Part shown: positions 36,133 through 45,635 of the stretch, in pieces
Layout of the letters: the number at the start of each line of letters is the position of its first letter
How positions within the stretch are numbered: position 1 is the stretch's first letter
NCBI GenBank assembly: GCA_013361525.1
Contig: JABFXY010000049.1
Span: 124,001-188,000, forward strand
From: Polyangiaceae bacterium
GTDB taxonomy: Bacteria; Myxococcota_A; Polyangia; Polyangiales; Polyangiaceae
Direction: 5' to 3'
DNA: 64,000 nt
Translations under genes and position numbers: made by a program
Notes under the pieces: model-generated
What the model saw: only the letters and a program-made list of their open reading frames with translations
Told to the model about the DNA's origin: nothing
The model's database searches: none

Positions 36133-36987
36133 ATGACGGTTGAGCGCATCTATCTCGGATGTCCCTCGTGGGGCATGAAGTCGTGGGTCGGCCGTTGTTT
36201 CCCCCGTGGGACGACGCAGACGGACTTCTTGCGAACCTACAGTCGTATCTTCAACTCGGTCGAAGGTAATACGACCTTTTATGCGCTCCCCAAAGCCGAC
36301 AACGTCGCGCGCTGGCGCGACGAGGTGCCGGACGATTTTCGGTTTTGCTTCAAGTTCCCGAAGAAGGTCACGCACGAGAAGCTTCTCCTGGATTCGGCGG
36401 AGTACGTCGACGCGTTCCTCGAGCGCCTCGCGCCCCTCGGTCCGAAGCTCGGATCGTTGATCGTGCAGCTGCCGCCGCGCTTCGGCTTCAAGCAACTCGG
36501 GCGACTGGGGGATTTCCTCCGCGGCCTGCCGAAAGAGTTTCGATACGCCGTCGAGCTGCGACACCCCGTCTTCTTCGCCGCCGGCGACGAGGAGCGCGCC
36601 GCCGCCGACATGTTTCGCGAGCTGGGCGTCGACACCGTCGTCATGGACGCGCGGGGCCTGCACTCGTCCGACAATCCGGAGCTCGCCGAAGTTCGAGAAC
36701 GCAAACCCGATCTACCCATCGTGATGCGTGCCACCGGGCCTCAGCCGATCGTTCGCTGCGTCCCGCACGAGGACTTCTCGGCTGGGGTCCGATTCGTGGA
36801 GCCGTGGATCGAGCAGCTTTCGAAGTGGATAGCCGAAGGCAAACGCCCGTACTTCTTCATGCACGCGCCGGACGACACGTATGCCCCGGACAACGCATAT
36901 CGCTTTCACCGATTGTTGAGCGGCCGTGTGGCAGTCGGCGACTTGCCTCCTTGGGCAGGAAAGGACGACCAGCTCGGCCTCTTTTGA
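36133..36987 (+). CDS. DUF72 (YecE-like) family protein
   Basis: A 284-residue TIM-barrel-like protein with the DUF72 landmarks: IYLGCPSWGMKSWVGRCFP at the start, NSVEGNTTFYALPK, FRFCFKFPKKVTHE, LGSLIVQLPPRFGF, FRYAVELRHPVFF and KRPYFFMHAPDDTYAPDNA at the end. Family function is not known. It follows the YdcF-type gene by 11 bases and is likely cotranscribed with it. Confidence 0.93.
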   Translation: MTVERIYLGCPSWGMKSWVGRCFPRGTTQTDFLRTYSRIFNSVEGNTTFYALPKADNVARWRDEVPDDFRFCFKFPKKVTHEKLLLDSAEYVDAFLERLAPLGPKLGSLIVQLPPRFGFKQLGRLGDFLRGLPKEFRYAVELRHPVFFAAGDEERAAADMFRELGVDTVVMDARGLHSSDNPELAEVRERKPDLPIVMRATGPQPIVRCVPHEDFSAGVRFVEPWIEQLSKWIAEGKRPYFFMHAPDDTYAPDNAYRFHRLLSGRVAVGDLPPWAGKDDQLGLF

Positions 36988-37011
36988 GCCCCGTCCTGAG
37001 CATGGGCAAGC

Positions 37012-37048
37012 ACCGTCTGGTACACCTTCGGTGTGAGCGCCAGACGGT
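37012..37048 (+). promoter_or_regulatory. Hairpin overlapping the start codon of the esterase gene
   Basis: ACCGTCTGG (37012-37020) pairs with CCAGACGGT (37040-37048); an inner stem ACACC/GGTGT (37022-37026 with 37030-37034) caps it. The GTG start at 37033 is inside the stem, so the structure could limit translation, or it is simply the terminator of the DUF72 gene. Only the pairing is seen. Confidence 0.4.
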
Positions 37049-38016
37049 CCGTTCTGAAAGCCCTCGCAGCAGGTGTCCGACTCCGCCGTCGGATCTTCGG
37101 CCCCCGGCGGCCGCCTTGGACGGAGCACGAAGAGACACTCGCCGTGATGCTGCGCTTCGGCGGCCGCGCGCTGCCCTACGTACCGCATCGATTGCGAGAT
37201 TGGCTCGTTCCACATTTCCTGCCCAAACACGACGAAGTGTCGCGTGCGACGCGCTTCGAGAGCATCGTCGCGGGCGGCGTGCCGTGTGAATGGTTCTTCG
37301 CTCCCGACGAGACGGGCGACGGTCGGGTGCTCATTTATCTACACGGCGGCGGATACGCGATCGGCTCCACCGATACCCACCGAAACCTGATTAGCAGACT
37401 ACGCGCAGCAGCGGGCGTCCCCGTCCTCGCACCCAATTATCGGCTTGCGCCCAAACATCGGTTCGGAGCCCAAATCGAAGACGCAACGGCGGTCTACGAT
37501 TGGCTCGTCGAACGTGGACATCCACCGAGCAAGATCGCCGTCGCCGGGGAGTCGGCGGGCGGGCACCTGACCCTCTCCACGCTGCTCGCGCTTCGCGATC
37601 GCAAGCGGCCTTTGCCCTCCAGCGCGGTCCTCATTTCACCTTGGCTCCAGCTCGACACGCGTCATCCCATTTTGCGAAGAGACGAGCCGGACGACTACAT
37701 CACGACCACCGCTTTGAAATGCTGCGCGGACTGGTTCGTGACCTCGGTCGACGATCTGAAGAATCCGCTCGCCGCGCCGGTTCATGCCGATCTCACCGGT
37801 TTACCGCCCCTGCTCGTGCAGGCCGGCGGCTGCGAGACGTTGCTCGACGACGCGATTCACATTGCGGCTCGGGCACGCGCGCACGGCGTCGCCGTCACGC
37901 TCGATGTCGAGCCGGACATGGTGCACGCCTTCCACGTGTTTCCGACCGTGTTCACGCGCGCTCAAGCGGCGATCGAGCGCGCCGCCGCTTTCATGCGACG
38001 ACACATCGATACCTGA
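37033..38016 (+). CDS. Alpha/beta hydrolase, hormone-sensitive-lipase family esterase
   Basis: A 327-residue esterase. The HSL-family oxyanion motif is LIYLHGGGYAIG and the nucleophile lies in AVAGESAGGHL. The acid is in the DLTGLPPLLVQAGGCETLLDDA region and the histidine in DMVHAFHVFP. It has full family length and no signal peptide. Such enzymes cleave short-chain esters; the natural substrate is unknown. The GTG start is the first in-frame codon before MSARRSVLKA-like residues and lies inside a hairpin. Confidence 0.9.
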   Translation: MSARRSVLKALAAGVRLRRRIFGPRRPPWTEHEETLAVMLRFGGRALPYVPHRLRDWLVPHFLPKHDEVSRATRFESIVAGGVPCEWFFAPDETGDGRVLIYLHGGGYAIGSTDTHRNLISRLRAAAGVPVLAPNYRLAPKHRFGAQIEDATAVYDWLVERGHPPSKIAVAGESAGGHLTLSTLLALRDRKRPLPSSAVLISPWLQLDTRHPILRRDEPDDYITTTALKCCADWFVTSVDDLKNPLAAPVHADLTGLPPLLVQAGGCETLLDDAIHIAARARAHGVAVTLDVEPDMVHAFHVFPTVFTRAQAAIERAAAFMRRHIDT

Positions 38017-38076
38017 CATTTCCGGTCCTGGCTCGTCGCTTGCGTTGTTTTCCGTCGAGGGCGGCGCGAGCACAGA

Positions 38077-41000
38077 ATGGGGTTTTCGAGCGTACAGCCG
38101 GGCTTATTCGCGGAGCGACGCGAGCTGCATCGAGGTCGCCGATTCTCCGTGTCCCGCGCACGCGAGGCAGATCGCGCCAACGCGGTCGTCGTAAAGACCG
38201 TTCGATCCGAGCCTCACGATGCGGAGAGCGTCGCGGCGCTCCAGCACGAGTATTCAGTCCTCCAGCGATTCGACGTCCCGGGGATCGTCCGCGCGATCGC
38301 ACTGCGCGAGATGCTCGATGGGCCGGCGCTCGTTCTCGAGGACGCAGGAACGGCGACGCTGCAGGACCAGCTACACGGTCCGCTGCCGATCGACGAATTT
38401 CTGCGCGTCGCGTGCCGGCTCGCCGAGATCCTCGAGCAGGTTCACGCACGGAATGTCATTCACCTCGATATCAACCCGGCGAACGTCGTCATCGGGCCCG
38501 ACGGCGCGCCGACGCTGATCGATTTCGACAGCGCGACGACGTCACCGCATCCGCCGACGGCGCTCCTCCCGGAGCTGGACGGTGCGCTTCCCTATCTCGC
38601 ACCCGAGCAGACGGGGCGCATGAATCGCCTCGTCGACCACCGCAGCGACCTCTATTCGCTCGGCGCGCTCTTTTATGAAATGTTGACGGGCGCTCCACCC
38701 TTTCGGGCCGACGATCCCCTCGAGGTCGTTCACGCGCATTTGACGAAGGTCCCCATTTCGCCTTCGGTGGTCGCACCGCGCGTCCCTCCCCTTTTGTCCG
38801 GAATCGTCCTCAAGCTGCTCGCGAAGATGCCCGACGAGCGCTACCAGAGCGCGGCGGCGCTCGCGGCCGATCTCCGCGAGGCAGCCCGGCGCCTTCAGAC
38901 CACGGGGAGGGTCGACCCGTTCGAGCTCGGTAACCTGGACCTCGCCCTGCAATTGCCGTTGCCGGAGCGACTCTATGGCCGCGAGCAGGAGCTCGCAGAG
39001 CTCCGCCATTACGTGGATCGAGCGGCTGCCGGCGCGCGCGAGTTCGTCCTCGTCGTCGGGGATGCCGGCATCGGTAAGAGCAGCCTGGTGCGCGCGATCA
39101 AGGACCACGTGACGGCAAAGGGTGGGCGCTTCTTGATGGGGAAGCGCGATGTCCGCGCCGCCAACGAGCCCTATTCGGCATTGCGCGAAGCGCTCGGCCA
39201 GCTCGTCGACGACCTGCTCGAACAGCCCGAACCATTGCGTCGCGGGGCACGCGCTCGCATTCTCGATGCCGTCGGTGACCGCGGGTCCGTCATCACGGAG
39301 CTCGTCCCCGAGCTGGAGGAGCTCGTCGGCGAGCAACCTCCGCTGTCCAGGCTCGGACCCGTCGAAGCGAAGATGCGGTTTCAATCGACGCTGTATGCGT
39401 TCTTGCAGAGCTTTGCGTCGGAGGGGCACCCACTCGCGCTCTTTCTGGACGACCTTCAATGGGCCGACGCGGCGACGGTGGAAGCGCTGCGCTCCCTCGC
39501 GTGCAACCAAGAGGGACGTTGCTTGGTTTTTCTGACCGCGCTGCGACCCAAGGAGCCCGGCGCCAAGATCACCTTCAAACATCTCGAACGAGATTTGGCG
39601 CATGCCCTCACCTCCGTTCAAAGGATCGACCTCGGCCCGCTCCGCGGTGCGGCAGTTCGCGATTTTGTCGCCGATGCCCTCCGCTGCACACCCGAGGACG
39701 CCGACCCGCTCGCGCAGCTCTTGGCGCGCAAGACGGCCGGCAATCCGTTCTTCTTGCGCCAGCTGCTCCGCTCATTGCAAAAGTCGGCGCTCATTCGGTT
39801 CGACGTGCAAGAAGCGCGCTGGAAATGGGATATCGCTGCGATCGACAAAGTCGGCGTGACGGAGAACGTGCTCGAGCTGCTGCTCGATGCCATTCGCGGT
39901 TTGCCGGACTCGACGCGACAGCTTCTTCCGCGCGCGGCATGCGTCGGTAAGCTCGTCGAGCTCGGCGTCCTCACACGGATCGTCGGTCGCTCGGCCGACG
40001 ACGTCGTGACCGAGCTCCAGCCGGCATTACGGGAAGGCCTCCTGCGGGCGGAACCAGCGGACGCGGCGCTCGGAGGGATCGCCTACGAGTTCGCTCACGA
40101 CCGGGTGCAAGACGCAGCCTATTCGCTCCTTACGGAGAACGAGCAAAGAGCACTTCATTGGGAGATAGGGCGCGACTGGCTCGCCTCGAGCGCCGACATC
40201 GGTGCGGACAGCCGCCTATTCGAGATCGCCGACCAGTTGAATCTAGGGTCCAGCGTGGTCACGACGATCGAGGACAAACTCGAGCTCGCGCGACTGAATC
40301 GCCACGCAGGCACAAAAGCGATGGAGTCGTCGGCCTACGGCTCGGCGCTCGCGTACCTGCGCGCCGGGATCGCGCAATTGCCGAGCGATGCTTGGCACAC
40401 CCACCACGAGCTCGCGCTGTCGCTGCACCGCGAGGCGGCCGAGTGCGCATACGTGACGGGCGAATACGCAGTCTCCGATGCGCTCGTCGACACCGGGCTC
40501 GCGCACTCCGACACCCCGATAGAGCGCGCCGATCTGCACAATCTGCGTGTCATCAGTGAAACGGCTCGTGCCGCTTGGGCCCCGGCGCTCCGACATGGCT
40601 GGGCGGCGCTCGCGGAGCTCGGCGTCGAGCCCGTCCCGAAGGCCGAGTACGTCGCTCGAATCGCCGAGGAGCGCCGCGCCGTCGACGCGCTGTCGGCGGT
40701 ACGCCCGCCCGAGAAGCTCCGCTCCGCACGACTGATCACCGACCCGCAACGGCAGGTAACGCTGCGACTGCTGGTGAATTTGCAACATGTCGCGTGGTTC
40801 GTGGACCGCGACTTGTTCGAGCTGCTCACACTTCGCGCGCTGCGGTTCATTCAAGATCATGGCGTGACGGCGGAGGCGGTAACGGCATTCGGCGATTACG
40901 CGATTTGCCTGTCCGCTCAGAACAAGTTCACCTTGGCGGACGCTTTCACCAAGCTCGCGCAAGAGCTGGCCGAACAGCTCGGTGACAAGGCACAGCTCGC

Positions 41001-43704
41001 GCACGCGGTGCTGGTGGATTCCGCGTTCGTTCGCCCGTGGCTCTCCCCGTACGCGTCCGCCCTCCCGCAAATCGCGGCGGCCATCGAGGCCGCTAAACAA
41101 GTCAGCGAAATCCGCGCGGCTGCCTACGGCATTTCGCTGCAGACCACCGTCGCGTTCGCCGCGGGCCGAGACCTCGACGAGCTGCTGCAGCGGATCGAAA
41201 GCGACATGCCCTTCCTCCAGGCGACCCGCAACGAGGCGATGATTGCGATTCACCAGAGCTATCGTCAGGCGATTCGGTGTCTCAAGGGTTTGACTTACGA
41301 ACGCAATCGCTTCGACGAAGACGGGTTCGAGGAGCGCTCCTTCCTCTCCCGGAGTGTGCCGCCGACGAAGTGCTTCTACGAAGTACGTCGTTTACAGACC
41401 TCGTTCATCTTGCGCGACTTCGGCGAGGCGAGCGTGCGCGCGGAGACCGCCGGCGCGCTCCTCCCGACGGTCGCCGGTCACATCCCTGCGGCGGAGTACA
41501 ACTTCTACAGCTCGCTCAGCTATGCCGCGCTTTGCGAAGCTGCTGCCGAGACCCAGCGCGCCGAGTGGCTCTCGAAGATTGAGGCCAATCAGCGCAGACT
41601 TTCGGCCTGGGCGACCACCTGTCCGGAGAATTTTCGCCATCGATACCAGCTGGTGAGCGCCGAGGTCGCGCGCCTGGAAGACAAACACCTCGAAGCGACG
41701 GATCTCTACGAACAAGCGCTGGAAGGGGCGGCGCGGTCGGGGTTCGTCCAGGAGGACGCCATCGCCAGCGAGCTCGCGGCGCGACACGCGCTGTCGTGTG
41801 GTCGCGGGCAGATCGCCGAGCTCTATATGGAGCGCGCGCGCGAGCGATATGCTCGTTGGGGCGCATCGGAGAAAGTGCGCGCGCTCGAGGAGGAGTTCAC
41901 GGATTTGAGCCGTTCGCAGGCCGCGATGACCGCCCGCGTGCACGGCTCCGATCTGGATTTGCACAGCCTGCTCCGCGCGGCCGAGACGGTGTCGACCGAG
42001 GTGGTGCTCGACCATTTGCTCGAAAAGCTGATTCGCGTCTGTTTGCAGGCTGCCGGGGCGGAGCGCGTCGTTTTGATCCTCGAGGAGGAGGGTGGGGCGT
42101 TCGTTCGTGCCTCCGGCCTCGGAAGCTCCGACATCGTCCTCGAACGCACGGCCCTCACGCGCGCGGAGGCGATCGCGCGCACCCCCGTGGAGCGAGTACG
42201 CGCGTCGCGCCAGCCGCTCGTGATCGACGACGCCTCTCACGACCCACGAACTTCGGCGGACCCTTATGTCGCTTCGCAAGGCGTCAAATCCCTCCTCGCG
42301 CTGCCGGTCCAGCGCCAGGGCAGCCTGCTCTCCGTCCTCTATTTCGAGAACAATTTGATGACGCACGCCTTCACGGCGTCGCGCCTGAAGGTCCTCGAGC
42401 TTCTTTCGACCGAGATCGCCGTATCGCTCGAGAACAGCCTGCTCTTCGAGCGACTCACACGGGAGGTTCACGATCGCACGCGCGCCGAGGCCAGCGTGCG
42501 GTTCTTGGCCAATGCGGGTGAGGAGCTCGCGCAATCGCTCGACTTCACGGAGACGCTGCGAAAGCTCGCGCGGTTGGCCGTCCCGCTTTTGGGGGATTGG
42601 TGCGTCATCGACGTCGTCGACGAAAATCGCCGCATTCGTCGGACGGGCGGCGCGCACGTCGATCCCGAGAAATACGCCCTGATTCGCGAATTGGAGGCGC
42701 AGACGCCGGATTGGACGTCACCACAACCAGCATCCGTCGTCCTGCGCACGGGCTCGCCCCTGTTGCTCGAAAATCTCGCGAACGGGCGAATGGAAACGTT
42801 CGCGCGTGACGCCGACAACCTCCGCGTCGTGAGAGGGCTCGGCACCCGAAGCGCCATTGCCGTGCCGATGGTCGCCCACGGGCGTACGGTCGGCGTCATC
42901 ACCTGCGCCCTCGGGACCCCCAACCGCAGCTATGGCGTCGCCGACTTGACGGTCGCACAAGAGCTTGCGCGGCGAGCAGCCCTCGCGCTGGACAACGCAC
43001 GGCTCTTCCGGCGCGAACAAGAGGCTGTGCGCGTTCGCGAGGAATTCTTGTCGATTGCGGCCCACGAGCTCAATACCCCCATAACGTCGTTGTCGCTCAT
43101 GGTGCAGGGGCTGGTGAGCGGGCGCGTCCCGATGACGCCGGACACGATCAAGACGACGCTCGCCGTGGCCGACCGCCAGGTGCGTCGCTTGGCCCGGCAG
43201 ATCGGTGAGCTCCTCGACGTATCGCGCATTCGCGCGCACGGCCTCGTTTTGAAGCGTTCACGGGTCGACCTGTCGACGGTCGCCCGCGAGGTCGCGGAGC
43301 GGCTCCGGGACGAAGCGGGCCGCGCCGGGTCGGCACTGCGGGTCGACGCCGAGGGTCCCGTCGTCGGTCATTGGGACGAAGCGAGGCTCGAGCAGGTGGT
43401 GACGAACCTGTTATCGAACGCGATCAAGTTCGGAGAAGGAAAGCCCATCGACGTGTCGGTACGGAGCGTCGAGCATCGTGCCCTCCTCCGAGTCCACGAC
43501 GAAGGTATCGGCATTCCCCCGGATCGCATTCCGCACATCTTCGAGCGATTCGAGCGAGCGGTCTCGGCCCAGCGTTATGGCGGTCTCGGTCTCGGCCTCT
43601 TCATCGTGAAGAGCATCGTCGACGCGCTCGGCGGCGCGATCGCAGTCGACAGCAGGCCCGGAGCCGGATCGACGTTCATCGTCGAGCTGGCCGGTGCCGA
43701 GTGA
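38077..43704 (+). CDS. Giant kinase-like / AAA ATPase / GAF / sensor histidine kinase fusion
   Basis: An 1875-residue protein of the type seen in cyanobacteria and myxobacteria. Residues about 1-275 are Hanks-kinase-like, with K40, H129-L130-D131, N136 and D149-F150-D151 in place of HRD and DFG, and a poor glycine loop. Residues about 300-600 are an AAA/NTPase with Walker A GDAGIGKSS (328-336) and LFLDDLQWAD as Walker B. A helical TPR-like region follows to about 1290, then two GAF-like domains (about 1300-1450 and 1490-1640). The histidine kinase has H1663 in IAAHELNTPITSL, NLLSNAIKFG, DEGIGIPPDR and GGLGLGLFIVKSI. No receiver domain. It converges on another kinase gene. Confidence 0.92.
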   Translation: MGFSSVQPGLFAERRELHRGRRFSVSRAREADRANAVVVKTVRSEPHDAESVAALQHEYSVLQRFDVPGIVRAIALREMLDGPALVLEDAGTATLQDQLHGPLPIDEFLRVACRLAEILEQVHARNVIHLDINPANVVIGPDGAPTLIDFDSATTSPHPPTALLPELDGALPYLAPEQTGRMNRLVDHRSDLYSLGALFYEMLTGAPPFRADDPLEVVHAHLTKVPISPSVVAPRVPPLLSGIVLKLLAKMPDERYQSAAALAADLREAARRLQTTGRVDPFELGNLDLALQLPLPERLYGREQELAELRHYVDRAAAGAREFVLVVGDAGIGKSSLVRAIKDHVTAKGGRFLMGKRDVRAANEPYSALREALGQLVDDLLEQPEPLRRGARARILDAVGDRGSVITELVPELEELVGEQPPLSRLGPVEAKMRFQSTLYAFLQSFASEGHPLALFLDDLQWADAATVEALRSLACNQEGRCLVFLTALRPKEPGAKITFKHLERDLAHALTSVQRIDLGPLRGAAVRDFVADALRCTPEDADPLAQLLARKTAGNPFFLRQLLRSLQKSALIRFDVQEARWKWDIAAIDKVGVTENVLELLLDAIRGLPDSTRQLLPRAACVGKLVELGVLTRIVGRSADDVVTELQPALREGLLRAEPADAALGGIAYEFAHDRVQDAAYSLLTENEQRALHWEIGRDWLASSADIGADSRLFEIADQLNLGSSVVTTIEDKLELARLNRHAGTKAMESSAYGSALAYLRAGIAQLPSDAWHTHHELALSLHREAAECAYVTGEYAVSDALVDTGLAHSDTPIERADLHNLRVISETARAAWAPALRHGWAALAELGVEPVPKAEYVARIAEERRAVDALSAVRPPEKLRSARLITDPQRQVTLRLLVNLQHVAWFVDRDLFELLTLRALRFIQDHGVTAEAVTAFGDYAICLSAQNKFTLADAFTKLAQELAEQLGDKAQLAHAVLVDSAFVRPWLSPYASALPQIAAAIEAAKQVSEIRAAAYGISLQTTVAFAAGRDLDELLQRIESDMPFLQATRNEAMIAIHQSYRQAIRCLKGLTYERNRFDEDGFEERSFLSRSVPPTKCFYEVRRLQTSFILRDFGEASVRAETAGALLPTVAGHIPAAEYNFYSSLSYAALCEAAAETQRAEWLSKIEANQRRLSAWATTCPENFRHRYQLVSAEVARLEDKHLEATDLYEQALEGAARSGFVQEDAIASELAARHALSCGRGQIAELYMERARERYARWGASEKVRALEEEFTDLSRSQAAMTARVHGSDLDLHSLLRAAETVSTEVVLDHLLEKLIRVCLQAAGAERVVLILEEEGGAFVRASGLGSSDIVLERTALTRAEAIARTPVERVRASRQPLVIDDASHDPRTSADPYVASQGVKSLLALPVQRQGSLLSVLYFENNLMTHAFTASRLKVLELLSTEIAVSLENSLLFERLTREVHDRTRAEASVRFLANAGEELAQSLDFTETLRKLARLAVPLLGDWCVIDVVDENRRIRRTGGAHVDPEKYALIRELEAQTPDWTSPQPASVVLRTGSPLLLENLANGRMETFARDADNLRVVRGLGTRSAIAVPMVAHGRTVGVITCALGTPNRSYGVADLTVAQELARRAALALDNARLFRREQEAVRVREEFLSIAAHELNTPITSLSLMVQGLVSGRVPMTPDTIKTTLAVADRQVRRLARQIGELLDVSRIRAHGLVLKRSRVDLSTVAREVAERLRDEAGRAGSALRVDAEGPVVGHWDEARLEQVVTNLLSNAIKFGEGKPIDVSVRSVEHRALLRVHDEGIGIPPDRIPHIFERFERAVSAQRYGGLGLGLFIVKSIVDALGGAIAVDSRPGAGSTFIVELAGAE

Positions 43705-43715
43705 CCGCAAACCGA

Positions 43716-45521
43716 TTACGGTTCGGAGGGCCCATCAGGCGCGGGAGTCGGCAGGACGAGCTCGCCCGCAGCCGCAGAAGATGAGGGGGTCGCCGTCACC
43801 GGGGCGACGGGCTGCGCCGACGGCTTGGCCGCGGGGACGAGCCCGTCCGCCGCCGAAGGAACGGCCGAAGGCGCAGCGGCCGCGCGGTCGGGTGGTTTCG
43901 GCATTCGCCCCCAAAGCACCGGCGGGCGCGCCGACGAGGGCGCCCCGCGCCGGGGCTCGTCCGACTTCGCTGTCGGGTGGTGGATCACGACGGGTGGCTC
44001 TGCAGCCGCCGCCGGAAGCGCGGCCCCATCCGCAACAGCCGGTGCCTCTGCAGGCATCGCGGCGCGCGCCGTATCCATTCGACCCGCACCCGTCATCGAT
44101 CGCGCGAGCACCAACATGACCGCAATGGTGGCGACGGACGTCGCGGCAAGGACGGGAAGAATCCAGCGAGTCCGGCGCGGTGGCCCGACGGGCGCCGGCG
44201 TCACCACGGGAACGTCGTGCACCACCGGCGCGTCGCTCTTTTGCACGCGAATCGGCGTCTGTCGCGGAATGGTGGCGTCGAGATCCTCCCGTCGAATGGT
44301 GGCGCGCAGGTCTTCGGGAGGTAGGTATCGCTCGAGCTCGGTGAGCGTCGCTGACATCGGTCGGGGGATGAGGCGATCGGGCAATTGAAGCGCCCTGTCG
44401 AAGCTGGAGATCATTTCGCCCATCGTCGTGAATCGCTTGCGAGGATCCGGCGAAAGGGCCCGGCTGAACCATCCGTCGAGATCGGACGGAAGGTCGGGCC
44501 GCAACGAGGTGACAGGGGTGAAGTTGCGCCGAGACAGCCGCCGCCCCGCCTCCTCGAGGGTATCGGCCTCGAAGGGCACGCGGCCGGTGAGCAGGAGATA
44601 GACGACGACCGCGAGCGACCAGACATCCGAATAAATGCCGAGCGGCTGCCATGCAATCGCCTGCTCCGGGGCCATGAACGCCGGCGTACCGAGGACGAAC
44701 CCGCTATTGTCGACTTCGCCGATACGCCTCGCAATGCCGAAGTCGAGGAGCTTTACGGACAGCTCACCCTCCCCTTCGACGAGGAACAGATTGTCGGGCT
44801 TCACGTCGCAGTGAACGAGGCCCGCCGCGTGGACCTTCACGAGCGCGCGCGCGGTTTGTGTCAGGACGGCACGAGCCTCCAATACCGAAAAGGATTGCTG
44901 GCGGTCGATGCGCTCTTGAATGGTCTCCCCTTCGAGCAGCTCCATCACGATGAACGGGACACCGGCCTTCGTCATGCCGCGATCGAAGATGTGGACGACG
45001 TGCAGGCTCTTGATGCGAGCGGCCACGGGTCCCTCTTCGAGGAAGCGCTTTCGCACCGAGGGCAGCGTGCGCATCGATTCGTTCAGGAGCTTCACCGCGA
45101 CGCGGATACCCAGGTTCTTGTGCTCCGCGACCCAGAGGCTCGCCATTCCCCCGTCACCCAGCGGCCGGACGAGCTGAATGCTGGGGGTCAGCATGGCTCC
45201 CGGACGGAGCGTTTGAATGGGCGACTCCTCGACTTCGATGATGTCGCCCTCATCGAGGCAGTATTCATCCGCGTTCGCCTTCGGCGAACCCTGCCTCGCG
45301 GGAGCCGCCCCGGCCTGTCTCGCTTCGCTCGACGTGGCCTGCCCCACGAGGCAGAACTCATCCGCGTTCGCCTTCGGCGAACCCTGCCTCGCGGGAGCCG
45401 CCCCGGCCTGTCTCGCTTCGCTCGACGTGGCCTGCCCCACGAGGCAGTCCACCGCGTCTGTGGCGGAGGAGTCGGGCCGAGCCGAGTGATTACGGAAACT
45501 TGGCGGGGCTGGGCGGATCAT
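43716..45521 (-). CDS. Membrane-anchored serine/threonine kinase with an N-terminal tandem repeat
   Basis: A 601-residue Hanks-type kinase. The kinase domain is at about residues 112-380: LGDGGMASLWVA, K144, H237-C-D239 with K241 and N244 (HCD instead of HRD), D260FG, and GTPAFMAPEQ. A membrane segment at about 453-474 is followed by a Pro/Ala-rich outer tail with no known sensor. Before the kinase, residues 26-56 and 57-87 are near-identical 31-residue repeats, encoded by a 93-bp DNA tandem repeat. Catalytic residues are present, so activity is likely. Confidence 0.92.
   Translation of the reverse strand: MIRPAPPSFRNHSARPDSSATDAVDCLVGQATSSEARQAGAAPARQGSPKANADEFCLVGQATSSEARQAGAAPARQGSPKANADEYCLDEGDIIEVEESPIQTLRPGAMLTPSIQLVRPLGDGGMASLWVAEHKNLGIRVAVKLLNESMRTLPSVRKRFLEEGPVAARIKSLHVVHIFDRGMTKAGVPFIVMELLEGETIQERIDRQQSFSVLEARAVLTQTARALVKVHAAGLVHCDVKPDNLFLVEGEGELSVKLLDFGIARRIGEVDNSGFVLGTPAFMAPEQAIAWQPLGIYSDVWSLAVVVYLLLTGRVPFEADTLEEAGRRLSRRNFTPVTSLRPDLPSDLDGWFSRALSPDPRKRFTTMGEMISSFDRALQLPDRLIPRPMSATLTELERYLPPEDLRATIRREDLDATIPRQTPIRVQKSDAPVVHDVPVVTPAPVGPPRRTRWILPVLAATSVATIAVMLVLARSMTGAGRMDTARAAMPAEAPAVADGAALPAAAAEPPVVIHHPTAKSDEPRRGAPSSARPPVLWGRMPKPPDRAAAAPSAVPSAADGLVPAAKPSAQPVAPVTATPSSSAAAGELVLPTPAPDGPSEP
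45254..45447. repeat. 93-bp tandem repeat with internal palindromes, inside the kinase gene
   Basis: CGAGGCAG recurs at 45254, 45347 and 45440, exactly 93 bp apart. The two full copies (45254-45346, 45347-45439) differ by only a few bases and a third is cut after eight. Each copy holds the hairpin GTTCGCCTTCGGCGAAC (45273-45289; 45366-45382), and CTGCCTCG (45291-45298) pairs with the CGAGGCAG of the next copy. Because 93 is divisible by three the kinase frame stays open, giving two 31-residue repeats. Confidence 0.9.
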
Positions 45522-45593
45522 CGCACCGACTCAGGCAAGGCGCATTCCACGCACCCACACCACACCACCTCCCCGCTTTTCCCGTTACGTCAA

Positions 45594-45609
45594 TGGCATG
45601 TGCGCTGCA
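45594..45609 (+). promoter_or_regulatory. Sigma54-type (-24/-12) promoter candidate
   Basis: TGGCATGTGCGCTGCA matches the sigma54 consensus, with GG and GC ten bases apart. A start of transcription about 12 bases after the GC (near 45620) would place the GAAGGAG ribosome site and ATG at 45636 just downstream. This spacing supports the call, though it is a match by eye. Confidence 0.5.
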
Positions 45610-45635
45610 GCGTCGGCCGTCGAAGGAGTGCGCCT

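Noticed and set aside
45254-45447. CRISPR array or rRNA-type repeat
   Set aside because: Only two full units without spacers, entirely inside an open kinase gene.
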